Positions 36,315 through 46,361 are shown, counted from the stretch's first letter. The stretch is 64,000 nucleotides of DNA from Pseudomonas sp. UMAB-08 (GCF_900095225.1 NZ_LT607427.1:1-64000), one strand, 5' to 3'. Translations and numbers: made by a program. Notes: generated from the sequence alone by a model not told the origin.

Positions 36315-37304
36315 TCAGACCAAAACAATCTGATTCTTGCCCTGACGCTTGGCTTGGTACATCGCAGCATCGGCCCGTGCGTAGAGAACTTCCAGGCCAG
36401 GGTCGTCGTCGCGCAGGTTGGTCAGGCCCTGACTGACGGTGATGCCGAATGCCGTGTTGTTGCACTGGAAGCTCAAGCGCTGGATTTCCCGTTGCAGCCG
36501 TTCGGCGATTTGCTTGGCCATGTCCGGTGAGCACCCTGGGAGCACGGCGGCAAACTCTTCCCCGCCGATACGTCCGAACACATCGCCTCGACGCAGTGCC
36601 GAACGTCCACTCTCGGCGATACGTTGTAGTACCTGGTCGCCTTCCTGATGGCCGTATGTATCGTTGACCAGCTTGAAATCATCGATGTCCAGGAGCAAAA
36701 ACGCCAAGGGTGTTCCCTGCAAGCGAGCCTGTTCGAATTCATGCTGAGCGCATTCGAAAAAATGCCGACGGTTACTGCTCTGGGTCAGTACGTCAGTGGT
36801 GGCGAGACGTTGAAGCTCACCTTCAAGCTGCTTCTTTTCGGTAATGTCTTCGGCGATACCCACCACAATCAGGCGCTGTCCGCGTTCCTGGCGACTGATA
36901 AAGCATTTGTCACTCAGCCAGCGAACCTGCCCGTCTGAACGGATGATCCGGTATTCGCGGTCTTCGATGGCACCCTTGTCCAGCACCTGGGTCAGGCTGC
37001 GTTCGGCGTAGTCCAGGTCGTCGGGGTAAATGCTGTCGCGCCACTCGTTGTAGTCGGCGAGCAGCAGGCCGGCCGAGCGTCCGAAAATCTGCTCATAGGC
37101 CGGGCTGACGTAAATCATTTGCTGGGTTTCCCAATCGAACGCCCATAACACCGCGTTGACGCTGACCAGCAGCGAACTGAAAAGCTGTTCGCGCTCGCTC
37201 AGGCGTGCGACTTCTGCTTGGGCGTGCATCAACGCCAGGAGGGTTTCCGCGGAGGGCGGCAGATCGGTGGGGGACGGCTGGTTAAAGGGTGTCTGTCTGT
37301 CCAT
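36315..37304 (-). CDS. PAS-GGDEF diguanylate cyclase
   Basis: This 329-residue cytosolic protein has a coiled-coil start, a PAS domain (about 55-155, VLWAFDWETQQMIYVSPAYE) with PAC segment, and a GGDEF domain with intact GGEEF. The inhibitory site RRGD lies five residues before GGEEF, so product inhibition is expected. It should make c-di-GMP. MDRQTPFN was chosen as start; a GTG at 37355 in the same frame is possible. It converges with the HDOD gene and may feed c-di-GMP to LapD, which is inference. Confidence 0.92.
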   Translation of the reverse strand: MDRQTPFNQPSPTDLPPSAETLLALMHAQAEVARLSEREQLFSSLLVSVNAVLWAFDWETQQMIYVSPAYEQIFGRSAGLLLADYNEWRDSIYPDDLDYAERSLTQVLDKGAIEDREYRIIRSDGQVRWLSDKCFISRQERGQRLIVVGIAEDITEKKQLEGELQRLATTDVLTQSSNRRHFFECAQHEFEQARLQGTPLAFLLLDIDDFKLVNDTYGHQEGDQVLQRIAESGRSALRRGDVFGRIGGEEFAAVLPGCSPDMAKQIAERLQREIQRLSFQCNNTAFGITVSQGLTNLRDDDPGLEVLYARADAAMYQAKRQGKNQIVLV

Positions 37305-37443
37305 GAGCACTGCATCTCTAGAAGATGTGCGGCGCACAGCCACAAGTGAACCCACCGAAATAGTGAGCTATTCATTCAGATAGAAAGTAGGAGATGAAGT
37401 TCCAGCAGGCGCGCTCCCGGGCGGGGCGCGCCGATCAACGGTG

Positions 37444-38628
37444 TCAGGCGGCGACAGGCCGTAGCGAGTAGGTTTTCAGTTGGCTGGCGAAATCACGCAG
37501 TGACTGGATGCCACTGGCTTCGGCTTCATGGACCCACTCTTTAATCGCGGCGAGCATGTCGTGACCGTTGGTGCTGGTTTTTAGCCAGATATGTTGCAGT
37601 GCCAGACGCTTCTCGTAGATCACTCTCAGTGCCTGGCTGTGTTCGAGCATGGTCTGTATGTGCAAATGGTGTTTGTCTTCAAGCAGGCTGGTTTCTCGAG
37701 AGAGCAGGCGTTTGGCGCGATGGAACTGATGACGTACCGACGCATCGGCCTTGGCCAGCTCTTGTTTGACCAGCGGCGCGATCACCAATTTGCGGTACTG
37801 GGCCATGATCTGAAAGCGATTGTTGAGGATCGCCATGGCGGTATCCATGTCCACATGACCCTTGCCTTCAACCCGGTGGGCGATAGGCGCGACGCGCTGA
37901 ACCTTGGCCAGGCGGAAGAAGCTGAAGACCTTGATCCAGGCCCAGCCCATGTCGAATTCCCACTTCTTGACCGACAGCTTGGCTGAGTTCGGGTAGGTGT
38001 GATGGTTGTTATGCAGCTCTTCGCCGCCGATCAGGATGCCCCATGGCACCAGATTGGTCGCCGCGTCACGGCACTCGAAATTACGGTAGCCCACGGCATG
38101 ACCAAGACCATTGACGACGCCAGCGGCCCAGAAGGGAATCCACATCATCTGTATCGCCCAGACGGTGATACCGATCACGCCGAACAACGCGAGGTCGATC
38201 ACCGCCATTATCGAGATTCCCAGAATCGGGAAACGCGTGTACAAGTGGCGCTCGATCCAGTCGTCTGGACAGTTTTTACCGTAGATGCGAAGTGTGTCCG
38301 GATTCTCTGCTTCAGCGCGATATAATTCTGCGCCTTTGCGCAGTACAGTAGACAGTCCTTTGATCACTGGGCTGTGCGGATCATCGACGGTTTCGCATTT
38401 GGCGTGATGCTTGCGGTGAATGGCGGTCCACTCACGCGTGTTCTGGGCAGTGGTCAGCCACAGCCAGAAGCGGAAAAAATGTTTGAGCCCGGCGTTGAGT
38501 TCCAGTGAACGGTGGGCAGAGTAGCGATGTAGATAGACCGTGACGCCGACAATGGTCACATGGGTCATCAACAGGATGGCTACCACCAGTTGCCAAACTG
38601 ATAGATCAAGAAGACCGTTGTTCCACAT
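37444..38628 (-). CDS. desA: Fatty acid desaturase, DesA type
   Basis: This 394-residue membrane desaturase has the three histidine boxes HRYSAH, HRKHH and HNNHH for the di-iron centre, and several hydrophobic segments. It resembles the P. aeruginosa DesA phospholipid delta-9 desaturase, and the gene order with the following GGDEF-EAL protein, oscA and sbp is that of PA0286-PA0283. MWNNGLLDLS begins the conserved part and GAGGG lies upstream. Confidence 0.92.
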   Translation of the reverse strand: MWNNGLLDLSVWQLVVAILLMTHVTIVGVTVYLHRYSAHRSLELNAGLKHFFRFWLWLTTAQNTREWTAIHRKHHAKCETVDDPHSPVIKGLSTVLRKGAELYRAEAENPDTLRIYGKNCPDDWIERHLYTRFPILGISIMAVIDLALFGVIGITVWAIQMMWIPFWAAGVVNGLGHAVGYRNFECRDAATNLVPWGILIGGEELHNNHHTYPNSAKLSVKKWEFDMGWAWIKVFSFFRLAKVQRVAPIAHRVEGKGHVDMDTAMAILNNRFQIMAQYRKLVIAPLVKQELAKADASVRHQFHRAKRLLSRETSLLEDKHHLHIQTMLEHSQALRVIYEKRLALQHIWLKTSTNGHDMLAAIKEWVHEAEASGIQSLRDFASQLKTYSLRPVAA

Positions 38629-38783
38629 AAAATGTGTTGCCCTCAAAAATGCTCGATGAATATAAAAGCAGCAGCAGGCATTATCACTGACTCAGCTGAT
38701 AAAACCAGTCGCACTTTTAGATATGAGTCGCCGGATGTTTCTACCCTATAATCCGCGCATTCCGTAAGGTTTTTTTTAATTTT

Positions 38784-40703
38784 ATGTCAGTTTCTTCTCG
38801 CAATGCGCTGCGGACGGCCCTGCTCTACGCGCTGGTGTCGGCTTTGTGGCTTGAGATCAGCAATGCCTCGCTCCGGCATCTGATCCAGGATCAGGCTAGT
38901 TTCGACCAATGGCAGTTGGTGAATGCCTACGCATGGCTGATTTTCAGCGCCGTGCTGATTTTTTTCGCCCGTACCCGGCTCCTCGGCTGTATGGCCGCGG
39001 CTGCGCGCGCAGGGCTGAAAAAGCAGGACCAGGAGCGCTTGAGCCAAGCGGAGGCGGTGTTCGATTGCACGCGCGAAGGCGTCGTGGTCACTGACAAGCA
39101 AGGTTCGATCGTGCATGTGAACCGGGCCTTCATGGAAATTACCGGTTACCAGGAAAACGAAGTGCTCGGGCTTAACCCGAAAAAATTCAAGTCTGGCCGC
39201 CACGGGCCTGATTTCTACCAGACCATGTTTCAGGCGTTGAACGCCAGCGGTCAATGGAGCGGCGAGATCTGGAACCGTCGTAAAAACGGCGAGATTTTTC
39301 CGCAATGGCAAAGCATCCGTGTCATCAAGGACGAGAACAGCGAAATCAGCCATTACGTGGCGGTGTTTTCAGACATCTCTGCCATCAAGCGTTCGCAGCG
39401 CGAACTGGTGCACCTGGCGCACTTCGATCCGCTGACCAGTTTGCCTAATCGTCTGTTGTTTACCGACCGTACCGAGCAAGCTCTGGAGCATGCCCAGGCC
39501 AACAAGCGTGGCTGTGCGTTATTGCTGATCGATCTGGATCACTTCAAGAACATCAACGACAGTCTTGGGCATAACGTCGGCGATCAGGTCCTCAAAATTG
39601 TGGCTGAGCGGCTGAATACATTGTTCGGTAACGGCATCACTCTGGCCCGGCTCGGGGGGGATGAGTTCGCCGTGTTGGCAGAAAACTGCCAGCAGGTGGC
39701 TCAGGCCGCAGAACTGGCTCAAAGAGTTATTGAGGGTTTGAAAAAGCCGTTCGTGTTCGAGGGCCATCAGTTGTTCATCAGCGCGAGCGTGGGTATCAGC
39801 CTGTTCCCCAGTGACGCCCTGAATGCCGAGCAACTATTGCGCAACGCCGATTCGGCGCTGTTCAAGGCTAAAAACGAAGGCCGCGAAGGTTATGCCTTAT
39901 ATACCGAAGAGCTGACCGCGCATGCGCAGCAGCGGGTCGAATTGGCCAGTGAACTCCGTCGCGCCATTGAGCACGAGGAGTTGCGGGTGTTTTATCAGCC
40001 GATACATGACCTCTCCAGCGGCCGTATGTCCGGGGTCGAAGCACTGGTGCGCTGGCAGCATCCTGAACGCGGCCTGGTGTCCCCTGGCGACTTTATCCCG
40101 ATTGCCGAACAAAGTGGTTTGATCGCCGATATCGACATTTGGGTGCTCAAGCACGCCTGCCAGCAGATGAGTGATTGGCAAAAGGCCGGGATCACCCTTG
40201 AATTTGTCGCGGTGAATGTTTCCAGTCGAATGTTTGGTCGCAGTGATTTGTATCAGCATGTCGCGGAGGTTCTTCGCGACACAGGGCTTGATTCGCGTTT
40301 TCTGGAGCTGGAGGTCACTGAAAGTGCGGTTATGGAAGACCCGGACATGGCCATCGAGCAACTGCATCGCCTGCGCGAGTTGGGCCTGCGACTGGCCATT
40401 GATGACTTTGGCACGGGCTATTCGTCGTTGCTGCGGCTCAAGCGCATGCCGGTGCAAAAATTGAAAATCGATCAGGGCTTTATCGCCGGCTTGCCCCATG
40501 ACGAGGATGATGTCGCTATCGTTCGAGTGATCATCGCGCTTGCGCAAACGTTGGGCATGCAGGTGCTGGCCGAAGGCATCGAGCGTCCCGAGCAGGCGAG
40601 TTTCCTGCTGGAAAACCATTGCGAGCAGGGCCAGGGCTACTGGTTTGGTCGTCCACAGCCGACTGAAAAGCTGGATTTACACCATGTGGTGACGTTGTCC
40701 TGA
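38784..40703 (+). CDS. PAS-GGDEF-EAL protein (PipA-like phosphodiesterase)
   Basis: This 639-residue protein has two N-terminal membrane helices (about 10-30 and 45-65), a PAS domain (about 90-200), a GGDEF domain with intact GGDEF (ARLGGDEFAVL) and an EAL domain with GVEALVRWQH, DDFGTGYSSL and LKIDQGFI, all catalytic positions present. By position (next to desA and oscA) it corresponds to PA0285 (PipA), reported as a c-di-GMP phosphodiesterase. It may be dual. A good -10 box TATAAT is at 38747-38752 in the divergent gap with desA. Confidence 0.92.
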   Translation: MSVSSRNALRTALLYALVSALWLEISNASLRHLIQDQASFDQWQLVNAYAWLIFSAVLIFFARTRLLGCMAAAARAGLKKQDQERLSQAEAVFDCTREGVVVTDKQGSIVHVNRAFMEITGYQENEVLGLNPKKFKSGRHGPDFYQTMFQALNASGQWSGEIWNRRKNGEIFPQWQSIRVIKDENSEISHYVAVFSDISAIKRSQRELVHLAHFDPLTSLPNRLLFTDRTEQALEHAQANKRGCALLLIDLDHFKNINDSLGHNVGDQVLKIVAERLNTLFGNGITLARLGGDEFAVLAENCQQVAQAAELAQRVIEGLKKPFVFEGHQLFISASVGISLFPSDALNAEQLLRNADSALFKAKNEGREGYALYTEELTAHAQQRVELASELRRAIEHEELRVFYQPIHDLSSGRMSGVEALVRWQHPERGLVSPGDFIPIAEQSGLIADIDIWVLKHACQQMSDWQKAGITLEFVAVNVSSRMFGRSDLYQHVAEVLRDTGLDSRFLELEVTESAVMEDPDMAIEQLHRLRELGLRLAIDDFGTGYSSLLRLKRMPVQKLKIDQGFIAGLPHDEDDVAIVRVIIALAQTLGMQVLAEGIERPEQASFLLENHCEQGQGYWFGRPQPTEKLDLHHVVTLS

Positions 40704-40786
40704 GTCCCCGAATGTCACGTTGCTGGAAACGCGCAATGCGTTTCCTTGCCGGGAAATGCCTCTAAATTCTTTTTGGTTATATCTGC

Positions 40787-40811
40787 ATTCTTAAATAGTA
40801 TTTTTAAGAAT
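40787..40811. promoter_or_regulatory. Inverted repeat upstream of oscA-sbp-cysTWA
   Basis: ATTCTTAAA and TTTAAGAAT are perfect 9-bp inverted arms around seven bases. It lies 88 bases before oscA in a sulfate-starvation operon, so it is a candidate CysB site. Confidence 0.55.
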
Positions 40812-40898
40812 AACCGCGCCTCTCTAAGATTGCCTCCACGCCACAAGCAGTTGCCCGCGAATCGCTACTGCAGGCACTTCTTATCAAGGAGCAGAACC

Positions 40899-41081
40899 AT
40901 GAGCGCATCTCTACGCAGTGTTGACGGCCAGGACGAAGCAAGCATCCTGCGCGAAATTCAGAGTGCGTTGCGCGACCTGCGCTTCGGTGCAGTGGAAATC
41001 ACTGTGCATAACGCGCAAGTGGTTCAGATCGAACGCAAAGAAAAATTCCGCCTGCAGGCCCCGAACAACAAGACCAGTTGA
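40899..41081 (+). CDS. oscA: Sulfur-starvation protein OscA
   Basis: This 60-residue protein starts MSASLRSVDGQDEASILREI and ends in a basic tail; it matches OscA, a small protein needed for organosulfur use and induced by sulfur limitation in pseudomonads. AAGGAG precedes the ATG at 40899. It sits directly before sbp-cysTWA, as in other Pseudomonas. Confidence 0.9.
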   Translation: MSASLRSVDGQDEASILREIQSALRDLRFGAVEITVHNAQVVQIERKEKFRLQAPNNKTS

Positions 41082-41176
41082 TCTGCGGACCCAGGCGTTC
41101 GCCAGCTCCCACAGGGAGATGAGCTCGACCCGCCAAGCAAAAGCCAACAATCAAAGAATTGTCCAGGAGCTTCACC

Positions 41177-42184
41177 ATGTCTATTCGTCGTTTTGCCTTG
41201 GCTGCGCTTGCCAGCGCTGTTTTTGCAGGTTCCGCCGTCGCCAAGGACATTGAGCTGCTTAACGTGTCCTATGACCCGACGCGCGAGCTGTACCAGGATT
41301 ACAACGCGGAGTTCATCAGTTTCTGGAAGAAAACCCACGCTGATGACACCGTGAAAATTCAGCAATCCCATGGCGGCTCGGGCAAGCAGGGGCGTGCGGT
41401 GATCGACGGTCTGCGCGCTGATGTGGTGACGTTGGCCCTGGCTGGCGACATCGACGAAATCGCGAAAATCGGCAAGACCTTGCCCGAGAACTGGCAAACC
41501 CGCCTGCCGGATGCCAGCACGCCATACACCTCAACCATCGTGTTCCTGGTACGCAAGGGCAACCCTAAAGGCATCAAAGACTGGGGCGACTTGATCAAGA
41601 ATGATGTGTCGGTCATCACCCCGAACCCGAAAACCTCTGGCGGCGCGCGCTGGAACTTCCTTGCCGCGTGGGCTTATGGCCTGAAGGCCGGTGGTAGCGA
41701 AGCCAAGGCACGTGAATACGTGCAGGCCTTGTTCAAGCATGTGCCGATTCTCGACACCGGCGCTCGCGGTTCGACCATTACCTTCGTCAACAATGGTCAG
41801 GGTGACGTGTTGCTGGCGTGGGAAAACGAAGCCTTCCTGGCACTGAAAGAAGACGGCGGTGCCGACAAGTTCGACATTATCGTACCTTCGCTGTCTATCC
41901 TGGCCGAGCCACCGGTATCGATTGTCGACAAGAACGTCGACAAGAAAGGCACCCGTGAAATCGCCACGGCTTACCTGGAGCATCTGTACAGCCCGGCCGG
42001 TCAGGAAATTGCCGCGAAAAACTTCTACCGCCCACGTAACGCAGAAGTGGCGGCCAAATATGCCAGGCAATTCCCGAAACTGGACCTGGTGACTATCGAC
42101 AAAGACTTCGGTGGCTGGAAAACTGCGCAACCGAAATTCTTCAATGATGGCGGCGTGTTCGACCAGATTTACCAGGCGCAATAG
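41177..42184 (+). CDS. sbp: Sulfate-binding periplasmic protein
   Basis: This 335-residue protein has a signal peptide (SIRRFALAALASAVFAGSAVA) and the Sbp family segments LNVSYDPTRELY, QSHGGSGKQ and NPKTSGGARWNFLAAW. It delivers sulfate (and thiosulfate) to CysTWA. The start has AGGAG upstream; an ATG 18 bases earlier is less likely. Confidence 0.95.
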   Translation: MSIRRFALAALASAVFAGSAVAKDIELLNVSYDPTRELYQDYNAEFISFWKKTHADDTVKIQQSHGGSGKQGRAVIDGLRADVVTLALAGDIDEIAKIGKTLPENWQTRLPDASTPYTSTIVFLVRKGNPKGIKDWGDLIKNDVSVITPNPKTSGGARWNFLAAWAYGLKAGGSEAKAREYVQALFKHVPILDTGARGSTITFVNNGQGDVLLAWENEAFLALKEDGGADKFDIIVPSLSILAEPPVSIVDKNVDKKGTREIATAYLEHLYSPAGQEIAAKNFYRPRNAEVAAKYARQFPKLDLVTIDKDFGGWKTAQPKFFNDGGVFDQIYQAQ

Positions 42185-42275
42185 CCTGTGCAGCGCTACG
42201 TTGAAAAGCGTGTCGCCTAGTTTGGCCTTTAGCCCGGATTTATTTCCGGGCTTCGTGCGTTAACCAAGGACTTTT

Positions 42276-43097
42276 ATGTCGCGTCGTATTTCCCCCGTCA
42301 TACCCGGCTTCGGGCTGACGCTGGGCTACACCTTGGTGTACCTCAGCTTGATTGTGCTGATCCCGCTGGCTGCCATGTTCATCCATGCTGCCCAACTGAC
42401 GTGGGATCAATTCTGGGCAATTGTTACTGCCCCGCGTGTGGTTGCTGCCTTGAAGCTGAGCTTTGGCACCGCATTTTATGCCGCCATCATCAATGGTGTG
42501 ATCGGCACACTGCTGGCCTGGGTGCTGGTGCGTTACACCTTCCCTGGGCGCAAGATTATCGATGCGATGATCGACCTGCCGTTCGCGCTGCCGACCGCTG
42601 TCGCCGGTATCGCCCTGACGGCACTGTATACGCCGACAGGTCTGGTAGGGCAGTTCGCTGCGGACTTGGGCTTCAAGATTGCCTACACCCCGCTTGGCAT
42701 CACCCTGGCACTGACCTTTGTCACGCTGCCGTTCGTGGTGCGCACGGTGCAGCCAGTGTTGGCCGATATCCCGCGTGAAGTCGAAGAGGCCGCTGCCTGC
42801 CTGGGCGCGAGGCCGTTGCAGGTGTTCCGCTATATTCTGGTGCCGGCCCTGCTCCCCGCATGGCTGACCGGGTTCGCCCTGGCGTTTGCCCGTGGCGTAG
42901 GCGAGTACGGATCGGTGATTTTCATTGCCGGCAACATGCCGATGAAAACCGAGATTCTGCCGCTGCTGATCATGGTCAAGCTCGATCAATACGATTACAC
43001 CGGCGCCACTGCCATTGGCGTGATGATGCTGATGGTTTCTTTCGTCTTGCTGCTGCTGATCAACTTGTTGCAGCGCCGCATCGAAACCCCATCCTAA
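42276..43097 (+). CDS. cysT: Sulfate ABC transporter permease CysT
   Basis: This 273-residue protein has six helices and the binding-protein-dependent permease EAA loop (EVEEAAACLGARPLQVF). AAGGAC is the ribosome site. It is followed by cysW after 10 bases. Confidence 0.95.
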   Translation: MSRRISPVIPGFGLTLGYTLVYLSLIVLIPLAAMFIHAAQLTWDQFWAIVTAPRVVAALKLSFGTAFYAAIINGVIGTLLAWVLVRYTFPGRKIIDAMIDLPFALPTAVAGIALTALYTPTGLVGQFAADLGFKIAYTPLGITLALTFVTLPFVVRTVQPVLADIPREVEEAAACLGARPLQVFRYILVPALLPAWLTGFALAFARGVGEYGSVIFIAGNMPMKTEILPLLIMVKLDQYDYTGATAIGVMMLMVSFVLLLLINLLQRRIETPS

Positions 43098-43107
43098 GGA
43101 GGCGTGC

Positions 43108-43980
43108 ATGTCTTACTCAACTGTTTCTGCTGCCGCCTCCGCCAACGCTGCCCGTCGTGGCAGCGCAGTGTCTCGACGGATTCTGATCGGCCTCGGCTGG
43201 CTGGTTTTCATCCTGTTTCTAGGGCTGCCGTTGTTCATTGTGGTCTCTCAAGGCCTGAAAAACGGACTGGGCGCGTTCTTCTCCGCGATCTTCGAGCCGG
43301 ACGCATTGTCGGCGCTCAAACTCACCGTGATCGCCGTGCTGATTTCGGTACCGCTCAACGTCGTGTTCGGCGTCAGCGCTGCCTGGTGCGTGAGCAAGTA
43401 CTCGTTCCGTGGCAAAAGTATGCTGGTAACCCTGATCGACTTGCCGTTTTCGGTGTCACCGGTGATCGCCGGTCTGGTCTACGTCCTGATGTTTGGCGCT
43501 CAAGGCTTGTTCGGGCCGTGGCTACAGGATCACGACATCCAGATCGTGTTTGCCTTGCCGGGTATCGTGCTGGCAACGATTTTCGTCACCGTGCCGTTTG
43601 TTGCCCGCGAGCTGATCCCGTTGATGCAGGAGCAAGGCACGCAGGAAGAAGAGGCGGCGCGGTTGTTGGGTGCCAACGGCTGGCAGATGTTCTGGCACGT
43701 CACGGTCCCGAACATCAAGTGGGGTTTGATCTACGGCGTGGTGCTGTGTACCGCGCGGGCGATGGGTGAGTTTGGCGCGGTCTCGGTGGTTTCCGGGCAC
43801 ATTCGCGGCGTCACCAACACCCTGCCGCTGCACGTCGAGATCCTTTATAACGAATACAACCACGTCGCAGCGTTTGCCGTGGCGAGCCTGTTGCTGATCC
43901 TGGCGCTGTTCATCCTGCTGCTCAAGCAGTGGAGCGAGTCGCGCATTACCCGTCTGCGCCAAAGTGCGGCGGAGGAATAA
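43108..43980 (+). CDS. cysW: Sulfate ABC transporter permease CysW
   Basis: This 290-residue partner permease has six helices and the EAA loop QEEEAARLLGANGWQMF. AAGGAGG precedes the start. Confidence 0.95.
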   Translation: MSYSTVSAAASANAARRGSAVSRRILIGLGWLVFILFLGLPLFIVVSQGLKNGLGAFFSAIFEPDALSALKLTVIAVLISVPLNVVFGVSAAWCVSKYSFRGKSMLVTLIDLPFSVSPVIAGLVYVLMFGAQGLFGPWLQDHDIQIVFALPGIVLATIFVTVPFVARELIPLMQEQGTQEEEAARLLGANGWQMFWHVTVPNIKWGLIYGVVLCTARAMGEFGAVSVVSGHIRGVTNTLPLHVEILYNEYNHVAAFAVASLLLILALFILLLKQWSESRITRLRQSAAEE

Positions 43981-43983
43981 TTC

Positions 43984-44973
43984 ATGTCGATCGAAGTCCG
44001 TAACGTCAGCAAGCGTTTCAACGCCTTCCAGGCTCTGAACTCAATCAATCTGGACATTCAAAGCGGTGAGCTGGTGGCCCTGCTGGGTCCGTCAGGCTGT
44101 GGCAAAACCACCTTGTTGCGCATTATTGCCGGCCTGGAAACCCCTGATCAGGGCAGCATCGTTTTCCACGGAGAAGACGTCTCCGGGCACGATGTGCGGG
44201 ATCGCAATGTCGGGTTCGTGTTCCAGCACTACGCATTGTTTCGCCACATGACGGTGTTCGACAACGTCGCGTTCGGTCTGCGCATGAAACCGAAAAACCA
44301 GCGTCCGACCGAAAGTCAGATTGCGGTCAAGGTTCATGAGCTGCTGAACATGGTGCAGCTCGATTGGTTGTCGGACCGTTACCCGGAGCAACTGTCCGGC
44401 GGTCAGCGTCAGCGTATCGCGCTGGCCCGTGCGTTGGCGGTCGAGCCTAAAGTGCTGTTGCTCGATGAGCCATTCGGCGCGCTGGATGCCAAGGTCCGTA
44501 AAGAGCTGCGCCGCTGGTTGGCGCGCCTGCACGAAGACATCAACCTGACCTCTGTTTTCGTGACCCACGACCAGGAAGAAGCCATGGAAGTGGCAGACCG
44601 CATCGTGGTGATGAACAAGGGCGTGATCGAGCAGATCGGCTCACCGGGTGAGGTGTATGAAAACCCGGCCAGCGATTTCGTCTACCACTTCCTGGGTGAC
44701 TCCAACCGCCTGCACCTGGACGACGATAACCATGTGCTGTTCCGTCCGCATGAGGTGTCGTTGTCGCGGCATGAGCTGGAAGACCACCACGCGGCCGAAG
44801 TGCGTGATATCCGGCCGTTGGGCGCCACCACTCGCGTGACCTTGAAGGTCGAAGGTCAAAGCGAACTGATCGAAGCCGAAGTGGTGAAAGACCACGACAG
44901 CCTGATCGGTCTGACGCGCGGGGACACCTTGTTCTTCAAGCCGAAGGTCTGGCAGAAACAGGCGGGTATCTGA
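43984..44973 (+). CDS. cysA: Sulfate ABC transporter ATPase CysA
   Basis: This 329-residue ATPase has Walker A GPSGCGKTT, signature LSGGQRQR, Walker B LLLDEPFGALDA and the switch His in VTHDQEEA; a TOBE-like regulatory domain forms the end. It follows cysW after 3 bases and closes the operon. Confidence 0.96.
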   Translation: MSIEVRNVSKRFNAFQALNSINLDIQSGELVALLGPSGCGKTTLLRIIAGLETPDQGSIVFHGEDVSGHDVRDRNVGFVFQHYALFRHMTVFDNVAFGLRMKPKNQRPTESQIAVKVHELLNMVQLDWLSDRYPEQLSGGQRQRIALARALAVEPKVLLLDEPFGALDAKVRKELRRWLARLHEDINLTSVFVTHDQEEAMEVADRIVVMNKGVIEQIGSPGEVYENPASDFVYHFLGDSNRLHLDDDNHVLFRPHEVSLSRHELEDHHAAEVRDIRPLGATTRVTLKVEGQSELIEAEVVKDHDSLIGLTRGDTLFFKPKVWQKQAGI

Positions 44974-44976
44974 TTT

Positions 44977-45011
44977 GTTTGACGCGGCGTGTCAGGCACG
45001 CCGCGTCAAAC
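44977..45011 (+). terminator. Terminator of the sulfate operon
   Basis: GTTTGACGCGGCGTG and CACGCCGCGTCAAAC form a perfect 15-bp stem around TCAGG, followed by CTTTC. Confidence 0.88.
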
Positions 45012-45062
45012 CTTTCACCTGTGCAGGCTGCGCGGAGCCAGTTCATCCGCGAATGACGTCAA

Positions 45063-45587
45063 TCAAACCAGCGCTTTCTTCCCGCGAACACCGGTAGGCC
45101 CGACACGCTCTTCTATGGCGTGCTTGAGTGGCTGCCGCAGCCCCAGCAAAAACGCGGCTTCGGCCACCACGAACAGGGGCCCGACGATCAGCCCCGACAC
45201 ATCGTCAACAAACGCCGGTTTACGCCCTTCGTAAAAATGGCCGACAAATTGAATCGCCCAACCCACGACAAACAAACCGACGCCGCTGCTCAGCCAGACC
45301 AGCGTCGACTGCACGGCGAGCATGTGACCTGGCCAAAGGGATAGGCCGAGCAGGGCGCCCATCACCACACCGAACCGCATGTCCAGGCGCAAATAGAACC
45401 CTGTAGACGCCAGCGCCAGCAGGGTTGCGGGCGAAAGCCATACGCCGCCTATCACGGCGCCGGGGCGCGAAAGGAGCACGGCCACCGCAATGACAATCAG
45501 CGGAATGCCGATAAAGTGACTGACGATGTTGCGTGTGTCGCGATGGTAGGCGGCGTATTGACTGAGATGATCAACGAGGTTTTTCAT
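45063..45587 (-). CDS. Mpo1-like (DUF962) membrane protein
   Basis: This 174-residue protein has four hydrophobic segments and the DUF962 pattern: YHRDTRNIVSHFIGIPL and GWAIQFVGHFYEGRKPAF, with His residues that bind iron in yeast Mpo1, a dioxygenase removing one carbon from 2-hydroxy fatty acids. AGGAGG precedes the start. It converges with cysA and is divergent from the Crp-type regulator. Confidence 0.85.
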   Translation of the reverse strand: MKNLVDHLSQYAAYHRDTRNIVSHFIGIPLIVIAVAVLLSRPGAVIGGVWLSPATLLALASTGFYLRLDMRFGVVMGALLGLSLWPGHMLAVQSTLVWLSSGVGLFVVGWAIQFVGHFYEGRKPAFVDDVSGLIVGPLFVVAEAAFLLGLRQPLKHAIEERVGPTGVRGKKALV

Positions 45588-45677
45588 TGTTATTCCTCCT
45601 GTGGAACGATGATCATGCCTCGGGATTTGAAAGGGCTTTGTCTGTTACCCGACAAAGTCTGCAATTAAGGAGTTCAT

Positions 45678-46361
45678 ATGAGCGGAGCCGTATGGCGGAC
45701 CCGACTGCTGACCGGGTACTGGTTCAGCAATCTGCCGGCTGGTTTACAGGACAGCTTGCTCGATGCCGCGAAAACGCGACGCCTGACGCCAGGCAAGCCC
45801 TTGTTCCGGCGCGGCGATCCGCCGTGCGGGTTGTATGCGGTGCTCGAAGGCGCGATTCGTATTGGCTCGGTCAGCGAGCAAGGCAAGCAGACGTTGCTGT
45901 CGCGGATCGAGCTGCCTTACTGGTTTGGCGAAGTGTCGTTGTTCGACGGCCTGCCGCGCACCTATGATGCATTTTCCGAAGCCCACAGTATTCTGTTGCA
46001 GGTCCCGCAGTCGGCGCTGGTGACTCTGCTGGAAAAAGAGCCTCAGTATTGGCGCCATTTCGCTTTGTTGATGAGTCAGAAGCTGCGCCTGACGTTCGTT
46101 CACCTCGAGCAGCAAAGCCTGTTGCCCGCTGCCGCCCGCGTGGCCTGTCGCTTACTGTTGATCGCCGAAGGGTATGGCGAGATCAATCGCTCGCGAGAGG
46201 TGATCGAGCTGCCCCAGGAGCAGTTGGCGCAAATGCTGTCGATGTCTCGCCAGACCATCAACAAAATCCTCAACGATTTTCAGGCTCAAGGCATCCTGGA
46301 CATCAGTTATGGCGAAATCAGGATTCTAGACCTGGATAAACTGCGTGCGGCGGCCTCGTAA
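45678..46361 (+). CDS. Crp/Fnr-family regulator
   Basis: This 227-residue protein has a cyclic-nucleotide-binding-like beta-barrel (about 15-130) and a Crp-type winged helix (about 150-220, LPQEQLAQMLSMSRQTINKI). There are no FNR-type N-terminal cysteines for an iron-sulfur cluster, and the cAMP-contact Arg is not evident, so the ligand is unknown. AAGGAG is 5 bases before the ATG. Adjacent to an orphan response regulator; the gap is 37 bases, so they may be co-transcribed. Confidence 0.88.
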   Translation: MSGAVWRTRLLTGYWFSNLPAGLQDSLLDAAKTRRLTPGKPLFRRGDPPCGLYAVLEGAIRIGSVSEQGKQTLLSRIELPYWFGEVSLFDGLPRTYDAFSEAHSILLQVPQSALVTLLEKEPQYWRHFALLMSQKLRLTFVHLEQQSLLPAAARVACRLLLIAEGYGEINRSREVIELPQEQLAQMLSMSRQTINKILNDFQAQGILDISYGEIRILDLDKLRAAAS

